From NCBI GenBank assembly GCA_020632795.1, contig JACKEV010000012.1:372001-436000 (forward strand): a DNA stretch of 64,000 nucleotides. The letters run 5' to 3'. The number at the start of each line of letters is the position of its first letter. Positions within the stretch are counted from its first letter, which is position 1. Positions 8,350 through 17,021 of the stretch are shown here, piece by piece. A program made the position numbers and the translations under genes. Origin of the DNA: Alphaproteobacteria bacterium (lineage in GTDB: Bacteria > Myxococcota_A > UBA796 > CAJQPC01). The notes beneath the pieces were generated by a model. That model searched no databases, was not told the origin of the DNA, and saw nothing but the letters and a program-made list of their open reading frames with translations.

Positions 8350-8796
8350 TCAGCTTTGCCCCATCTGAATCGGCGGGATGTGGGGGACCTCGCCGTCGGG
8401 CTGCAGGGCCGACAGGGTGGTCGCGCTGGCCCAGTCGATCACGCAACGGGTCAGCTCGGTCCAGGCCGGGTGGAGCGGGCAGGGGTGGTCGGGGTCGCAG
8501 CGCTGCAGGCCGAAGGCGCAGTGGCGATCGTCGGCGTTGAAGTCGGTGGCCTCCAGGATGTCGATGAAGCGGATCGTCGACCGGGGGCGGGCGAGCTGGA
8601 ACCCTCCGCCTCGCCCGCGCTGGGAGTCGACGAGCCCGGCGACCACCAGGCGACGGAGGACCTTGGACACGTAGTGCCGGGGGACCCGCGCCCGGGTGGA
8701 GATCTCCTCCGAGCGGACCTGTCGGTCGTCCTCGATCGTCGCGAGATAGGCCATGACCCGGAGGGCATACTCGGCGGTCTGGTTGAGGACGTTCAT
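8350..8796 (-). CDS. Rrf2-family Fe-S transcriptional regulator
   Basis: The 148-residue protein has the Rrf2 winged helix (LNQTAEYALRVMAYLA, then the recognition helix in RVPRHYVSKVLRRL) and the wing SQRGRGGGFQLAR. Three Cys at 93, 100 and 106 (CAFGLQRC and PCPLH) match the cluster-binding Cys of NsrR/IscR-type members. Such proteins sense NO, redox state or Fe-S supply. Its setting next to nitrate reductase and NnrS-like genes favours an NsrR-like NO or redox sensor. A 20-bp operator copy lies between it and the divergent DUF255 gene, so it probably regulates itself. The binding match is inference. Confidence 0.9.
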   Translation of the reverse strand: MNVLNQTAEYALRVMAYLATIEDDRQVRSEEISTRARVPRHYVSKVLRRLVVAGLVDSQRGRGGGFQLARPRSTIRFIDILEATDFNADDRHCAFGLQRCDPDHPCPLHPAWTELTRCVIDWASATTLSALQPDGEVPHIPPIQMGQS

Positions 8797-8846
8797 GGAG
8801 CACCGCTTGAGGAGATCGAATCGCGTTGTCGGCCTTCTCCATTCAC

Positions 8847-8852
8847 TATAAT
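8847..8852 (+). promoter_or_regulatory. Consensus -10 box (TATAAT)
   Basis: A perfect TATAAT stands out in this GC-rich DNA between the divergent Rrf2 and DUF255 genes. The operator starts four bases downstream, so a bound protein would cover the expected start of transcription. No good -35 box is visible. Confidence 0.45.
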
Positions 8853-8856
8853 GAGA

Positions 8857-8876
8857 GATTAACGGATAATCTTATC
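8857..8876 (+). promoter_or_regulatory. Operator copy 2
   Basis: The site is GATTAACGGATAATCTTATC. It shares GAT.AAC.GA at the left and ATC at the right with the copies at 8229, 21550 and 23991. It lies between the divergent Rrf2 gene (start 8796) and the DUF255 gene (start 8925). Confidence 0.6.
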
Positions 8877-8924
8877 TACAATTTGGCTGACCTCCGACGC
8901 CCTGCACCCCGCTGAGGACGACGC

Positions 8925-11264
8925 GTGGCTCTTCGGTCCCACGACATCGGGGTCCTCGCGCTCGCGCTGCTGTGTGCCTGCGGGCGCGACGTGGAGGAGC
9001 CCGAGGCTTCGGGCGGGGCCAGGCCCGTGCCCGTCGACGTCGCGTCGCCCCCCCGCCCCGTTCGCCCCGAGGTCTTCGCCGCCGGCCCCGGCGCCCCGCC
9101 CTACGACGAGGCCCTGCGCGCGGCGCTTGAGGAGGCCTGGGCCGCCCTGCCCGCAAGCTACGCGCCTCGAACTCGCCACCGCACGGACGCGGGCGCCCCC
9201 CGGTTCACCAACCGCCTGCTGCTGTCCACCTCGCCCTACCTGCGCCAGCACGCCCACAACCCCGTCGACTGGCACCCGTGGAGCGACGCCGCGTTCGAGA
9301 TCGCCCGGCGCCTGGGCCGTCCGGTGCTGCTGAGCGTCGGCTACAGCACCTGCCATTGGTGCCACGTCATGGAGGCGGAGTCCTTCGAGGACCTCGAGAT
9401 CGCCGCGTACATCAACGCCCACACCGTGCCGATCAAGGTCGACCGCGAGGAGCGCCCCGACGTCGACGCCGTCTACATGGCCGCCGTGCGGCGCTTCCAG
9501 GGCGACAGCGGGTGGCCCATGACCCTCTGGCTCGACGCTGACGGGCGCCCCTGGTACGGCGCCACCTACCTCCCGCCGCGGGACGGAGAGCGGGGCCGCA
9601 GCGCCGGCCTGCTCACCGTGCTGCGTCGCCTGGACGAGGCCTGGCGCACCCAGCCGGGCAAGGTCGACGCGGTCGGGGCCGCGGTGGTCACCGACCTCCA
9701 GGCGGAGCTGGAGCGCGCCCCGGACGGTGAGCCAGACGTACAGGCGGCCATCGACGCTGCCCTGGCTGCGGCGATCGCTGGGGCCGACGAGACCTGGGGT
9801 GGCCTGCGGGGCGCGCCCAAGTTCCCCAGCCATCTCCCGCTGCGGTTGATGCTGCAGGAGGCGCACCGCGTGGGCCACGGCGACGCCGAGCGCCTGGCGC
9901 GCCTGACCCTGGACCGCATGGAGCGGGGCGGCCTGCACGATCAGGTCGGCGGCGGCTTCCACCGCTACAGCACCGACCCTCGGTGGCAGGTGCCCCACTT
10001 CGAGAAGATGCTCCAAGACAACGCCCTGCTGGCCGAGACCTGCCTCGACGCCTGGCTCGTATGGCGCGACGACGCCCACGCCCGCGTGGTCCGGGACACC
10101 CTGGGCTTCCTGCTCCGGGACATGGCGCAGCCCGGCGGCGGCTTCGCCTCGGCCCTGGACGCGGACAGCGTGGGGCCGGATGGCGCCCTGCAGGAGGGGC
10201 GGTGGCTGACCTGGACCCCGGCGGAGCTGTCCGACGTGCTCAGCCCGGCGGATCTCCGCCTGGCGATGGTGGTCTATGGCATCGATGAGGCGGGCGACGT
10301 CGACGGCCGCAGCGTGCTCTGGCGGGAGCGCCCCGACGCCGAGGTGGCCGCAGCGCTGGGGCTCGACGGCCCCTCTGCGCTGCACGAGGCGCTGGGCCCG
10401 CTGAACCGGACGCTGCTCGCCGCGCGACAGGCGCGCCCCCAGCCTCTGCTGGACGACAAGCGCGTCGCCGCGTGGAACGGGCTCGCCATCGCCGCGCTGG
10501 CCCGCGCCGGCCTCGCGCTCGACGAGCCCGCGTGGATCGCCGCAGCCGAGGACGCCGCCGCCTTCGTGCTCGACGAGATGGTCGTCGATGGGCGCCTGCG
10601 CCGCATCTGGCACGCCGGCCAGGCCCGGCACGCGGCCATGCTGGAGGATCAGGCCGACGTCGCCTCGGGCCTGCTGGCGCTCTACAGCGCGACCGGCGAC
10701 GTGCGCTGGCTGGACGGCGCGCTCGCCCGCTGCGCGGAGATCGAGGACCACCACCGCGACCCCGCGACCGGCGGCCTCTTCCGCACCCCCGACGACGCCG
10801 AAGCCCTGCTGGCGCGGGAGCGCGACACCCGCGACGGGGCCGAGCCCTCCGGCACCAGCGTGCACCTGGAGAACCTGCTGCGCCTGGCCGCCCTGACCGG
10901 TGACGCGCGCTGGGGTCAGCGGGCCGACGCGGTCACCCGCTCCCTCGGCGACGACCTCGGGGCGTTCGACCATGCGCTGCTGGCGCTCGACTGGCAGCGC
11001 GAGGGGCCGCGGGAGGTGGTGCTCGTGCGGCCGGACGGCTCGAGCGACGACGCGCTGGTGCGGGCGGTGGTCGACGCCGGCCTCGCTGCCCATGTGCTCG
11101 TGCGGGTCGAGGAATCCAAGCTGGAGGCGGTGGCGCAGAGGCTCCCTCCGGTGGCCGACAAGCGGGCTCTGAATGGACGACCGACGGCCTACGTCTGCAC
11201 CAGGGGGCTGTGCCGGGCGCCGACCGACGACCCGGCCGAGCTCACCCGCCTGCTCAGAAGATGA
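8925..11264 (+). CDS. DUF255 (YyaL/SPATA20-type) thioredoxin-domain lipoprotein
   Basis: The GTG at 8925 has GAGG upstream. The 779-residue product begins with a signal peptide and a lipobox-like LLCAC (Cys19). It then has the DUF255 thioredoxin-like domain with HNPVDWHPW, and CHWC at 143-146 inside GYSTCHWCHVMEAESFED. A large alpha/alpha-barrel region follows (APKFPSH, GGFHRYSTDPRWQVPHFEKM, LDADSVGPDG), as in YyaL. The family is usually cytoplasmic or mitochondrial and poorly understood. An exported lipidated form under a nitrate/NO operator suggests thiol-redox work at the envelope. Confidence 0.85.
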   Translation: MALRSHDIGVLALALLCACGRDVEEPEASGGARPVPVDVASPPRPVRPEVFAAGPGAPPYDEALRAALEEAWAALPASYAPRTRHRTDAGAPRFTNRLLLSTSPYLRQHAHNPVDWHPWSDAAFEIARRLGRPVLLSVGYSTCHWCHVMEAESFEDLEIAAYINAHTVPIKVDREERPDVDAVYMAAVRRFQGDSGWPMTLWLDADGRPWYGATYLPPRDGERGRSAGLLTVLRRLDEAWRTQPGKVDAVGAAVVTDLQAELERAPDGEPDVQAAIDAALAAAIAGADETWGGLRGAPKFPSHLPLRLMLQEAHRVGHGDAERLARLTLDRMERGGLHDQVGGGFHRYSTDPRWQVPHFEKMLQDNALLAETCLDAWLVWRDDAHARVVRDTLGFLLRDMAQPGGGFASALDADSVGPDGALQEGRWLTWTPAELSDVLSPADLRLAMVVYGIDEAGDVDGRSVLWRERPDAEVAAALGLDGPSALHEALGPLNRTLLAARQARPQPLLDDKRVAAWNGLAIAALARAGLALDEPAWIAAAEDAAAFVLDEMVVDGRLRRIWHAGQARHAAMLEDQADVASGLLALYSATGDVRWLDGALARCAEIEDHHRDPATGGLFRTPDDAEALLARERDTRDGAEPSGTSVHLENLLRLAALTGDARWGQRADAVTRSLGDDLGAFDHALLALDWQREGPREVVLVRPDGSSDDALVRAVVDAGLAAHVLVRVEESKLEAVAQRLPPVADKRALNGRPTAYVCTRGLCRAPTDDPAELTRLLRR

Positions 11265-11760
11265 TCTCGATGGCCTTGTCCCAGACCGGGCAGTCGGCGC
11301 GGCACAGGCCGCAGCCGTTGCAGACCTTCGGATCGATGGAGGGGCGGCCCAGGTGGGTCTGCAGCGCGCCGATCGGGCACGAGCTGCGGCAGGCGCCGCA
11401 CTCCGGGCCCTGGAAGGGCAGGCAGCGTGCCGGGTCCACCATGGCGACGCCCAGCAGGATGCCCGCAGCCCCAACCGGCGCGAGGGCGCCGTCCTCGCAG
11501 GCCGCGATGCAGGGGGTGTCCGCGCACAGGTGGCACGGCGCCACGTTGGGGTTCATGGCGGGGGTCCCGGCGGTGGGGCCGCCGGGCAGCGTGCCGATGG
11601 CGCCGTGAGGGCAGGCCTCGATGCAGGCGCCGCAGCGGGTGCAGGCGCGGAGGAACTCGGCTTCGCTGAGGGCCCCGGGCGGGCGCGGCCAGCCGGGCCC
11701 GTCGGGCTCGGCCTCCCCGAGCCTCAGCAGGCTGGTGAACAGCGCCCGCCGCCCGCTCAC
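11254..11760 (-). CDS. NapF-like ferredoxin
   Basis: The start is the GTG at 11760 overlapping the upstream TGA (GTGA); the longer frame to 11994 lies in the previous gene. The 168-residue protein has four Cys clusters: CTRCGACIEACP, CHLCADTPCIAAC, CGACRSSCP and CNGCGLCRADCP. This is the arrangement of NapF-type 4Fe-4S proteins that accompany periplasmic nitrate reductase. No signal peptide is seen, so it is probably cytoplasmic. It is the last gene of the leftward nap-like operon and converges with the DUF255 gene, overlapping by 11 bases. Confidence 0.8.
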   Translation of the reverse strand: MSGRRALFTSLLRLGEAEPDGPGWPRPPGALSEAEFLRACTRCGACIEACPHGAIGTLPGGPTAGTPAMNPNVAPCHLCADTPCIAACEDGALAPVGAAGILLGVAMVDPARCLPFQGPECGACRSSCPIGALQTHLGRPSIDPKVCNGCGLCRADCPVWDKAIEIIF

Positions 11761-13325
11761 ATCCGCCCCATGCGCATGTTCATGTCGAGGTGCATCAGCC
11801 AGAGCCCGGCGACGCTCAGCAGCACCATCATCACCAGCGGGGGCACCAGGCTGCGGGTCGCGGCCCCCGCGTCGGCGAAGAGACGGCGCGAGATGCGGTG
11901 GGCCACGACCACGCCGAAGACGTGCCCCACGAGGATGAGCAGCACCTGGATGACCCAGACCGGTCCCTCGCTGAGCAGGGGCTCCAGGTGCCACGACGCC
12001 GTCCCGAACCAGTCGCTGCCCCGGCCCAGGGGGTCACTGAGCAGCGGCACGATGTCCTGGCCCTCCATGAACAGGTGCATGGCGTTGTGGGCGAGGTGGT
12101 AGAAGAGCGCGACCGGGAGCACGGACCAGGCGTAGGCGTCGAAGAGGGCCCAGAAGCCCACGCCGGTGTCCCGCACCCAGGCCCGGGCTGCGCCGATGCT
12201 CGCGACGTAGGCCAGCACGGGCAGCACCATGACCGCGGCCATGCCGACGGTGAAGGCCGCCAGCTCGCTGACGCCCAGGGTGGTCTGGAGGGTGGCGACG
12301 ATGTCGGTGGTGCCGGGCGCGAAGTTCTGCCAGAGCGGGGTCATCGACAGACCGTGGAAGCCGGTCAGCGCCAGCAGGACCAGGGCGAACCAGGCCTCAT
12401 CCCGCCGGGGGTTCTTCCTCCGGGAGAGATCGGCGCCGGGCGCCCGCAGGCGCACATGGGGGACGAAGGTCGGGCAGGACTTGAAGCACTCGGTGCACAG
12501 GGTGCAGTGGGTGTTCACGTCGAGCGTACCGAGGTCCAGGCCGGTCGGACAGGCGTAGCCGCGCTCGTTGCCGTGCAGGCAGTCGCGGGTGGTGCAGACC
12601 CCGCAGACCCGGGTGTCCCGGGGGCGGATCTCCACCGGGGAGAAGTTGCTGTACATCCCGCTCACCCGCCCGACCAGGCAGACGTGGGCGCAGAACGCCT
12701 TCTTCTCGAAGAGCAGGGCCATGACCACGGCCGCGGCCGCCATGGCCAGGCCGAAGATGGCGGTCTGCCGCGGGTTGTTGGTGATGCCCCAGCCCAGCTC
12801 CAGCCAGGTCACGCCGACGAACAGGGCCAGGGCCGGGTAGAGGTTGGCCAGGGCCGGCGGCACGCGCCAGCCCAGCGACAGGCCCGGGGTCCGCTTCCAG
12901 AAGCTGAGCCGGCTCGCCAGGTTGGCCAGGGCGTCCCAGGGGCACATGAAGCACCACAGGTTGCCGAACATCGCCACGGCGAAGATGAGCCCGGCCCACC
13001 AGATCGTCCAGACGATGACGGGCGTGATGTTCCGCGCGTAGTTGCCGAACAGGCCCGCGTAGCAGACGAACAGGAAGATCAGGAGCACCGGCGCCTGGAA
13101 GGCGAACTGGAACCAGCGCTTGCGCACGAGGCGGTGGATGGCCGGCGTGGGGGTGAGGCTCCAGCTGTGCCCGGAGAGCGCCCGGACGCCGCGGCGCTCG
13201 GTCACCACGAAGCTCAGGACGATGACCAGCCCGACGGCCAGCCCGAACATCCAGCCGGGGATGCCGCTCATGACCATGACGACGCCGTCCTCGGTCATGT
13301 AGTGGGCCATCTTGCTGTGATCCAT
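11757..13325 (-). CDS. Large membrane polyferredoxin (NapH/CcoG-related)
   Basis: This 522-residue protein has about ten predicted membrane helices. A CFMCPWDAL motif and CAHVCLVGRVSG follow helices in the first half, as in NapH/CcoG-type proteins, and then come ferredoxin clusters (CGVCTTRDCLHG, CTLCTECFKSCP). The second half adds more helices and His-rich stretches (FYHLAHNAMHLF, LVGHVFGVVVAHR, LWLMHLDMNMRMG), possibly heme or quinone contacts. It is longer than NapH (about 280 residues). It probably passes electrons across the membrane within the nitrate reductase pathway. Nine bases separate it from the upstream gene and it overlaps the NapF gene. Confidence 0.7.
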   Translation of the reverse strand: MDHSKMAHYMTEDGVVMVMSGIPGWMFGLAVGLVIVLSFVVTERRGVRALSGHSWSLTPTPAIHRLVRKRWFQFAFQAPVLLIFLFVCYAGLFGNYARNITPVIVWTIWWAGLIFAVAMFGNLWCFMCPWDALANLASRLSFWKRTPGLSLGWRVPPALANLYPALALFVGVTWLELGWGITNNPRQTAIFGLAMAAAAVVMALLFEKKAFCAHVCLVGRVSGMYSNFSPVEIRPRDTRVCGVCTTRDCLHGNERGYACPTGLDLGTLDVNTHCTLCTECFKSCPTFVPHVRLRAPGADLSRRKNPRRDEAWFALVLLALTGFHGLSMTPLWQNFAPGTTDIVATLQTTLGVSELAAFTVGMAAVMVLPVLAYVASIGAARAWVRDTGVGFWALFDAYAWSVLPVALFYHLAHNAMHLFMEGQDIVPLLSDPLGRGSDWFGTASWHLEPLLSEGPVWVIQVLLILVGHVFGVVVAHRISRRLFADAGAATRSLVPPLVMMVLLSVAGLWLMHLDMNMRMGRM

Positions 13326-13334
13326 GAGGCCTCC

Positions 13335-13913
13335 TCACCCGGTGGCGGCCGGGGCGCGGGGGGCGTGGCGGCGGCGTCGCCCGGCGAGGGCCAGCCCGAA
13401 CACCGCGGCCACGCTGGCGCCCATGCCGCCGAGCAGCGGCCAGTTGACGGCGTCGGCGGCGAGATCGACGTGGAAGGGGAGGGTCAGGGTGACGTCCTCC
13501 CCGTGATCCTCGAAGGCGTACTGCAGCACGTAGTCGCCCGAGGCCGGCAGGGTCTCCCGGGTGATGTAGACGCCCTCCTGGTCGGGCTCCAGGCGCTGGA
13601 ACCGCGTGACGACCGCGCTGTCCTTCAGGATGGTGAAGTCGATGGGCGCCCGCACGGTGGCCCTGGCGTCCAGATCGTAGGCGTAGACGTAGAACTTGAT
13701 GTCGTTGGGGGTGTCGCTGGTCTCGCGGGACTCCAGGCCCTGGAAGTTGAACAGGACCCCCCCGACCTCCCACTTGCCGTCGACGCGGATGTAGTCGTCG
13801 GTCGGCACCTGGGGGTAGTTCTCGAAGTAGCCGTAGTGGGGCAGGCCCTTGTTGTGGTGGGCGGCGGCGGGGCCCGACAGAAGGGAGAGGCCGAGGGCGA
13901 GCGTTCCGATCAT
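13335..13913 (-). CDS. Periplasmic domain protein with C-terminal membrane anchor
   Basis: The protein has 192 residues. It begins with a signal peptide (MIGTLALGLSLLSGPAAAHH), continues with a beta-rich domain and ends with one membrane helix plus an Arg-rich tail (GRRRRH). The start overlaps the stop of the upstream NapH-like gene (ATGA). Its layout parallels the C-terminal extension of the other NapH-like protein (15501-17021), so it may be the unfused equivalent. It has no Cys and no heme motif. The role is unknown; stabilising or docking of a redox partner is possible. Confidence 0.6.
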   Translation of the reverse strand: MIGTLALGLSLLSGPAAAHHNKGLPHYGYFENYPQVPTDDYIRVDGKWEVGGVLFNFQGLESRETSDTPNDIKFYVYAYDLDARATVRAPIDFTILKDSAVVTRFQRLEPDQEGVYITRETLPASGDYVLQYAFEDHGEDVTLTLPFHVDLAADAVNWPLLGGMGASVAAVFGLALAGRRRRHAPRAPAATG

Positions 13914-14908
13914 CGGCGAAGCTCCAGGGATCGACGGAGGCGGGTGTCCGGGCACACGGCGGTGCAGCGCCCGCAGCCGTCGCAGCCGGGGAAGTGGGCG
14001 TCGCGGCCCGGGAACAGGCCGTAGGGGCAGGCCCGCTGGCAGAGGTTGCAGGTCGCGGGGCAGGCGCGGCCGACCTCGGCGTCCGGGGCCTTGCGCAGGC
14101 GCCACGGGGCCCAGGTGCCCACCAGCCCCAGCAGGGCGCCGGTGGGGCAGAGCGAGCGGCAGATCTGCCCCGGGGCGACCAGGACGTCCACGGCCACCAT
14201 CGCCGCGAAGGCGAGGCCCGCCGCGCCGAGCGTGCCGCTCAACACCAGGCTGAAGATCGCGGCGCCCAGGCCCAGGTAGGGCAGCACGAAGTGGAAGCTG
14301 GCCGCGCCCGCGGATGCGGCGAACAGCGCGGTGCCCAGCCCCACCCACAGGCCCACGGGCGGGATGGCGACGTCTCCCAGGGGGAGACCCAGGCGGAGCA
14401 GGCCCTGGCGGACGAGGCCGCCCAGCTCAAAGACCAGCCGCGCCGGGCAGAGCCAGGCGCAGAAGAGGCGACCCGCGACGAGGGCGATGCCCAGCGGCAC
14501 CAGCACGCCCAGCCACATGCCCGCAGGCGGCAATTGGCCGCCGCTGATCACGGCGACGAGCGACCAGGGATCGGTGAAGCCCAGCCCGCCGATGCGCATG
14601 CCCCAGGGCAGCCCGAGGAAGCCCTCGGAGACGGGGAGGGGATCGCCGAACAGCGCCAGGAGGTCCTGGTTGCGGCCATAGAGCCAAGCGGTCGCGTCGC
14701 TCTCCAGCAGCGCGACGATGCGCTCGGAGTTGTGCGCCACCTTGTAGTTCCGCCAGGTGGTCCCCAGGGCGGTCCACGCGATGAGGCTGAGCACGCTGAT
14801 CTGGACGAGCTTCCTCAAGAGCTGGCCGCGCAGCGCCGGCCAGCGCGCCCTGCGGCTCCGAGCCGCGCGCGCCTGACCCCCCTTCATCCGGCTCCCGCTG
14901 GGGATCAT
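13910..14908 (-). CDS. NapH-like membrane ferredoxin, copy 2
   Basis: The 332-residue protein has several membrane helices, paired motifs LFCAWLCPARL and ICRSLCPTGAL at the cytoplasmic side, and two C-terminal clusters (CPATCNLCQRACP, CDGCGRCTAVCP). This fits the NapH/MauN family, which feeds quinol electrons toward NapG and NapA. The ATG at 14908 overlaps the stop of the NapG-like gene (ATGA). It is one of two NapGH pairs in the operon. Confidence 0.8.
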   Translation of the reverse strand: MIPSGSRMKGGQARAARSRRARWPALRGQLLRKLVQISVLSLIAWTALGTTWRNYKVAHNSERIVALLESDATAWLYGRNQDLLALFGDPLPVSEGFLGLPWGMRIGGLGFTDPWSLVAVISGGQLPPAGMWLGVLVPLGIALVAGRLFCAWLCPARLVFELGGLVRQGLLRLGLPLGDVAIPPVGLWVGLGTALFAASAGAASFHFVLPYLGLGAAIFSLVLSGTLGAAGLAFAAMVAVDVLVAPGQICRSLCPTGALLGLVGTWAPWRLRKAPDAEVGRACPATCNLCQRACPYGLFPGRDAHFPGCDGCGRCTAVCPDTRLRRSLELRR

Positions 14909-15504
14909 GAGGTCTCCCGGTCGAAGGGGAGGACGCGGATGGCCTGGGGCAGGTGGATGCAGCTCTGCTCGCAGAGCCCGCAGCCGATGCACTTGTCCCG
15001 GTGCACCGTGGGGCGCTCCCAGAGGCCGATGGTCATGGCCTCGCCGGGGTAGGGGCATGCGCGGTAGCAGACGCCGCAGGTCCGCGCGGGCTCGGCGAAG
15101 CTGTAGCACATGTCCTCGTTGAGCCGCGCCACCCCCATCTTGGCCGCGGGGTCGTGGATGACCACCTCCGGATCCGGATCGACGGGCCGGATGGCCCCCG
15201 AGGGGCAGACCTCCGTGCACTTCATGCAGCCGATGCAGCCCTGCTCGCGGGGGTTGATGTAGGGCGTGAAGGCCTGCCCCAGGCCCGCGTCCAGGCCGTG
15301 GAACCGGATGGCGCCGTTGGGGCAGATGTTGCCGCACTGGAAGCAGCGGATGCAGCGCTTGACGAACTCGGACTCGGCGACCGAGCCCGGTGGCCGGAGG
15401 TAGGGGCGGGCGGCGACGCGGCTGACGAAGCCGACGGCGCGGCCGGCCACCGCCGCGGCCGTGGTCAAGGCGAGCCCCAGCAGGGTCCGGCGGGAGACGC
15501 TCAC
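14905..15504 (-). CDS. NapG-like periplasmic ferredoxin, copy 2
   Basis: The GTG start at 15504 overlaps the upstream TGA. The 199-residue protein opens with a Tat signal (VSRRTLLGLALTTAAAVAG), so it is exported folded. It has four cluster motifs (CIRCFQCGNICP, CIGCMKCTEVCP, CGVCYRACP, CIGCGLCEQSC), as in NapG. It should pass electrons from the NapH-like membrane protein encoded next to it toward the periplasmic reductase. Confidence 0.85.
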   Translation of the reverse strand: MSVSRRTLLGLALTTAAAVAGRAVGFVSRVAARPYLRPPGSVAESEFVKRCIRCFQCGNICPNGAIRFHGLDAGLGQAFTPYINPREQGCIGCMKCTEVCPSGAIRPVDPDPEVVIHDPAAKMGVARLNEDMCYSFAEPARTCGVCYRACPYPGEAMTIGLWERPTVHRDKCIGCGLCEQSCIHLPQAIRVLPFDRETS

Positions 15505-17021
15505 GGATGCCTTCCAGCGCGTGACCCGGGCCACAGGCGACCCACGAACAGGAGCGCCCAGGCGGCCACCACCCCCAGCGGAGCGACCAGCAGCGCTTCG
15601 GCCCTCGGAGGGCGCGCCGTGGTCCAGGCGCTGCCGGCCAGGGGGCCCGACTCGAAGCGCACGGTGATGGGCAGGCTCGCCGCCAGGCGCCCCTCGTAGA
15701 GGGTCGGCTCGGGCACGCTGCGCGGGTGCCTGGGGCGCTCGAAGTCCACCCGGGCGGCGCCATCGGCGTTCTCGATGGTGACCGTCAGGGGGCCGGTGTA
15801 GGGGTCCCCCGGCACCTCCTCCAGGTAGAGGCGCAGGGCCACCTCGTCGCCGTCCATGCGGGCCGTGCCGATGGACACGGCGCACCGCTCCGTGGCGCGG
15901 TCCGGGCAGGGGGCGTCGACCTCCAAAAAGGCGATCTCAGCGGCCAGCTCGGGGTCGGAGGGCGGCATGAAGGGGGACGCCTCGATGCGCGAGCCCTCGA
16001 TCACCTCGGGGGCGCGGGCCTGGGCGACGCCCGAGCCGGCCATCAGGGCACCCAGGAGCACCACCGCGCCTCGCCAGGGGGCGCGGACCATGGTCTGCAG
16101 GCGGTTGTTGGGGCAGGCGCGCACGCAGCGGCCGCAGCCGTCGCAGTCCGGGTCCGGGGCGCCGCCGCGGGGGTCCAGGCCGATCCAACAGGCGGAGGCG
16201 CAGCTGTGGCAGCCCTTGTCGCAGCGCCGATCGCTGCGGGCCTGCAGGCGGTAGAGCCGGAAGCGGCCGAGCAGCCCCTGCAGCGCGCCGCTCGGACAGA
16301 GCGAGCGGCACACGCCCGTGTCCCAGAGCAGCACGTCGCTGAGCAGCATCGTCGCCACGACCGCCGCGCTGGCCCCCAGCCCTCCCCAGAACAGCGCGTG
16401 GAAGAGCCTCGTCACGGCGAGGTAGGGCAGCACCCACGACACGATCGAGCCGCCGAGGAGCGGCGCCGCCAGCACCGCGGCCAGCACCACCCAGCGGACC
16501 TGCGGGGGGAGGTGGAGGTCATGCACCAGGCCCCAGCGCTTGAGCGGACGCCGAAGCCGCAGGGCCTGACGCGCGAGGACGCCGTAGGGGCAGAGCACCG
16601 CGCAGAACAGACGTCCGAACAGCACATGGAAGGCGAGCACGAGCGCGGCGCCGCCCAGCAGGGAGGCGGCCGGCAGCGCGCCGCCAAAGGCCACCGTCAG
16701 CAGCGCGATGGGATCGGCCAGCTCGACGGGCCCGAGGCGGATGGACCAGGCGCCGCCGACGATCCAGCCGGGCAGCCACTCGGGAGGGGCGCCCAGCGCG
16801 TCGCGTAGCAGGCCGTTCAACGCGGCGGCGGCAGGCCCGTAACGGCTCTCCAGCTCAGCCTCGCTCCAGACCCGCGCGGTGGCCACGCCCCAGAGCTGAA
16901 CTGCGGGCGTGGCCACGATGATGGCGAAGGCCACGGCCTGGAGCGCCCGCCGCAGGGCAGGCGTCAGGGGGGCGGTGCGCCACCACGCCCCCTTCACCCG
17001 AACGGCCGCGGCGCTACCCAT
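15501..17021 (-). CDS. NapH-like membrane ferredoxin fused to a periplasmic domain, copy 1
   Basis: The start at 17021 (ATGGGTAGC) overlaps the NapG-like gene by eight bases. Residues up to about 345 are NapH-like: membrane helices, LFCAVLCPYGVL, VCRSLCPSGAL, CDKGCHSCASACW and CDGCGRCVRACP. An added part of about 160 residues has a helix resembling a signal peptide (GALMAGSGVAQARA), a beta-rich domain with two Cys, and a final membrane helix. In the second gene set the same arrangement is split between 13910-14908 and 13335-13913. A fused electron-transfer unit for nitrate reduction is the likely role. Confidence 0.75.
   Translation of the reverse strand: MGSAAAVRVKGAWWRTAPLTPALRRALQAVAFAIIVATPAVQLWGVATARVWSEAELESRYGPAAAALNGLLRDALGAPPEWLPGWIVGGAWSIRLGPVELADPIALLTVAFGGALPAASLLGGAALVLAFHVLFGRLFCAVLCPYGVLARQALRLRRPLKRWGLVHDLHLPPQVRWVVLAAVLAAPLLGGSIVSWVLPYLAVTRLFHALFWGGLGASAAVVATMLLSDVLLWDTGVCRSLCPSGALQGLLGRFRLYRLQARSDRRCDKGCHSCASACWIGLDPRGGAPDPDCDGCGRCVRACPNNRLQTMVRAPWRGAVVLLGALMAGSGVAQARAPEVIEGSRIEASPFMPPSDPELAAEIAFLEVDAPCPDRATERCAVSIGTARMDGDEVALRLYLEEVPGDPYTGPLTVTIENADGAARVDFERPRHPRSVPEPTLYEGRLAASLPITVRFESGPLAGSAWTTARPPRAEALLVAPLGVVAAWALLFVGRLWPGSRAGRHP

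Noticed and set aside
8201..8842. Extension of the small leftward frame through the Rrf2 gene
   Set aside because: The upstream part only mirrors the Rrf2 coding region in another frame; the ATG at 8200 with its own ribosome site is the better start.
8859..11474. An 870-codon minus-strand frame opposite the DUF255 gene
   Set aside because: The plus-strand gene has clear domain motifs and a lipoprotein signal; the minus frame has none.
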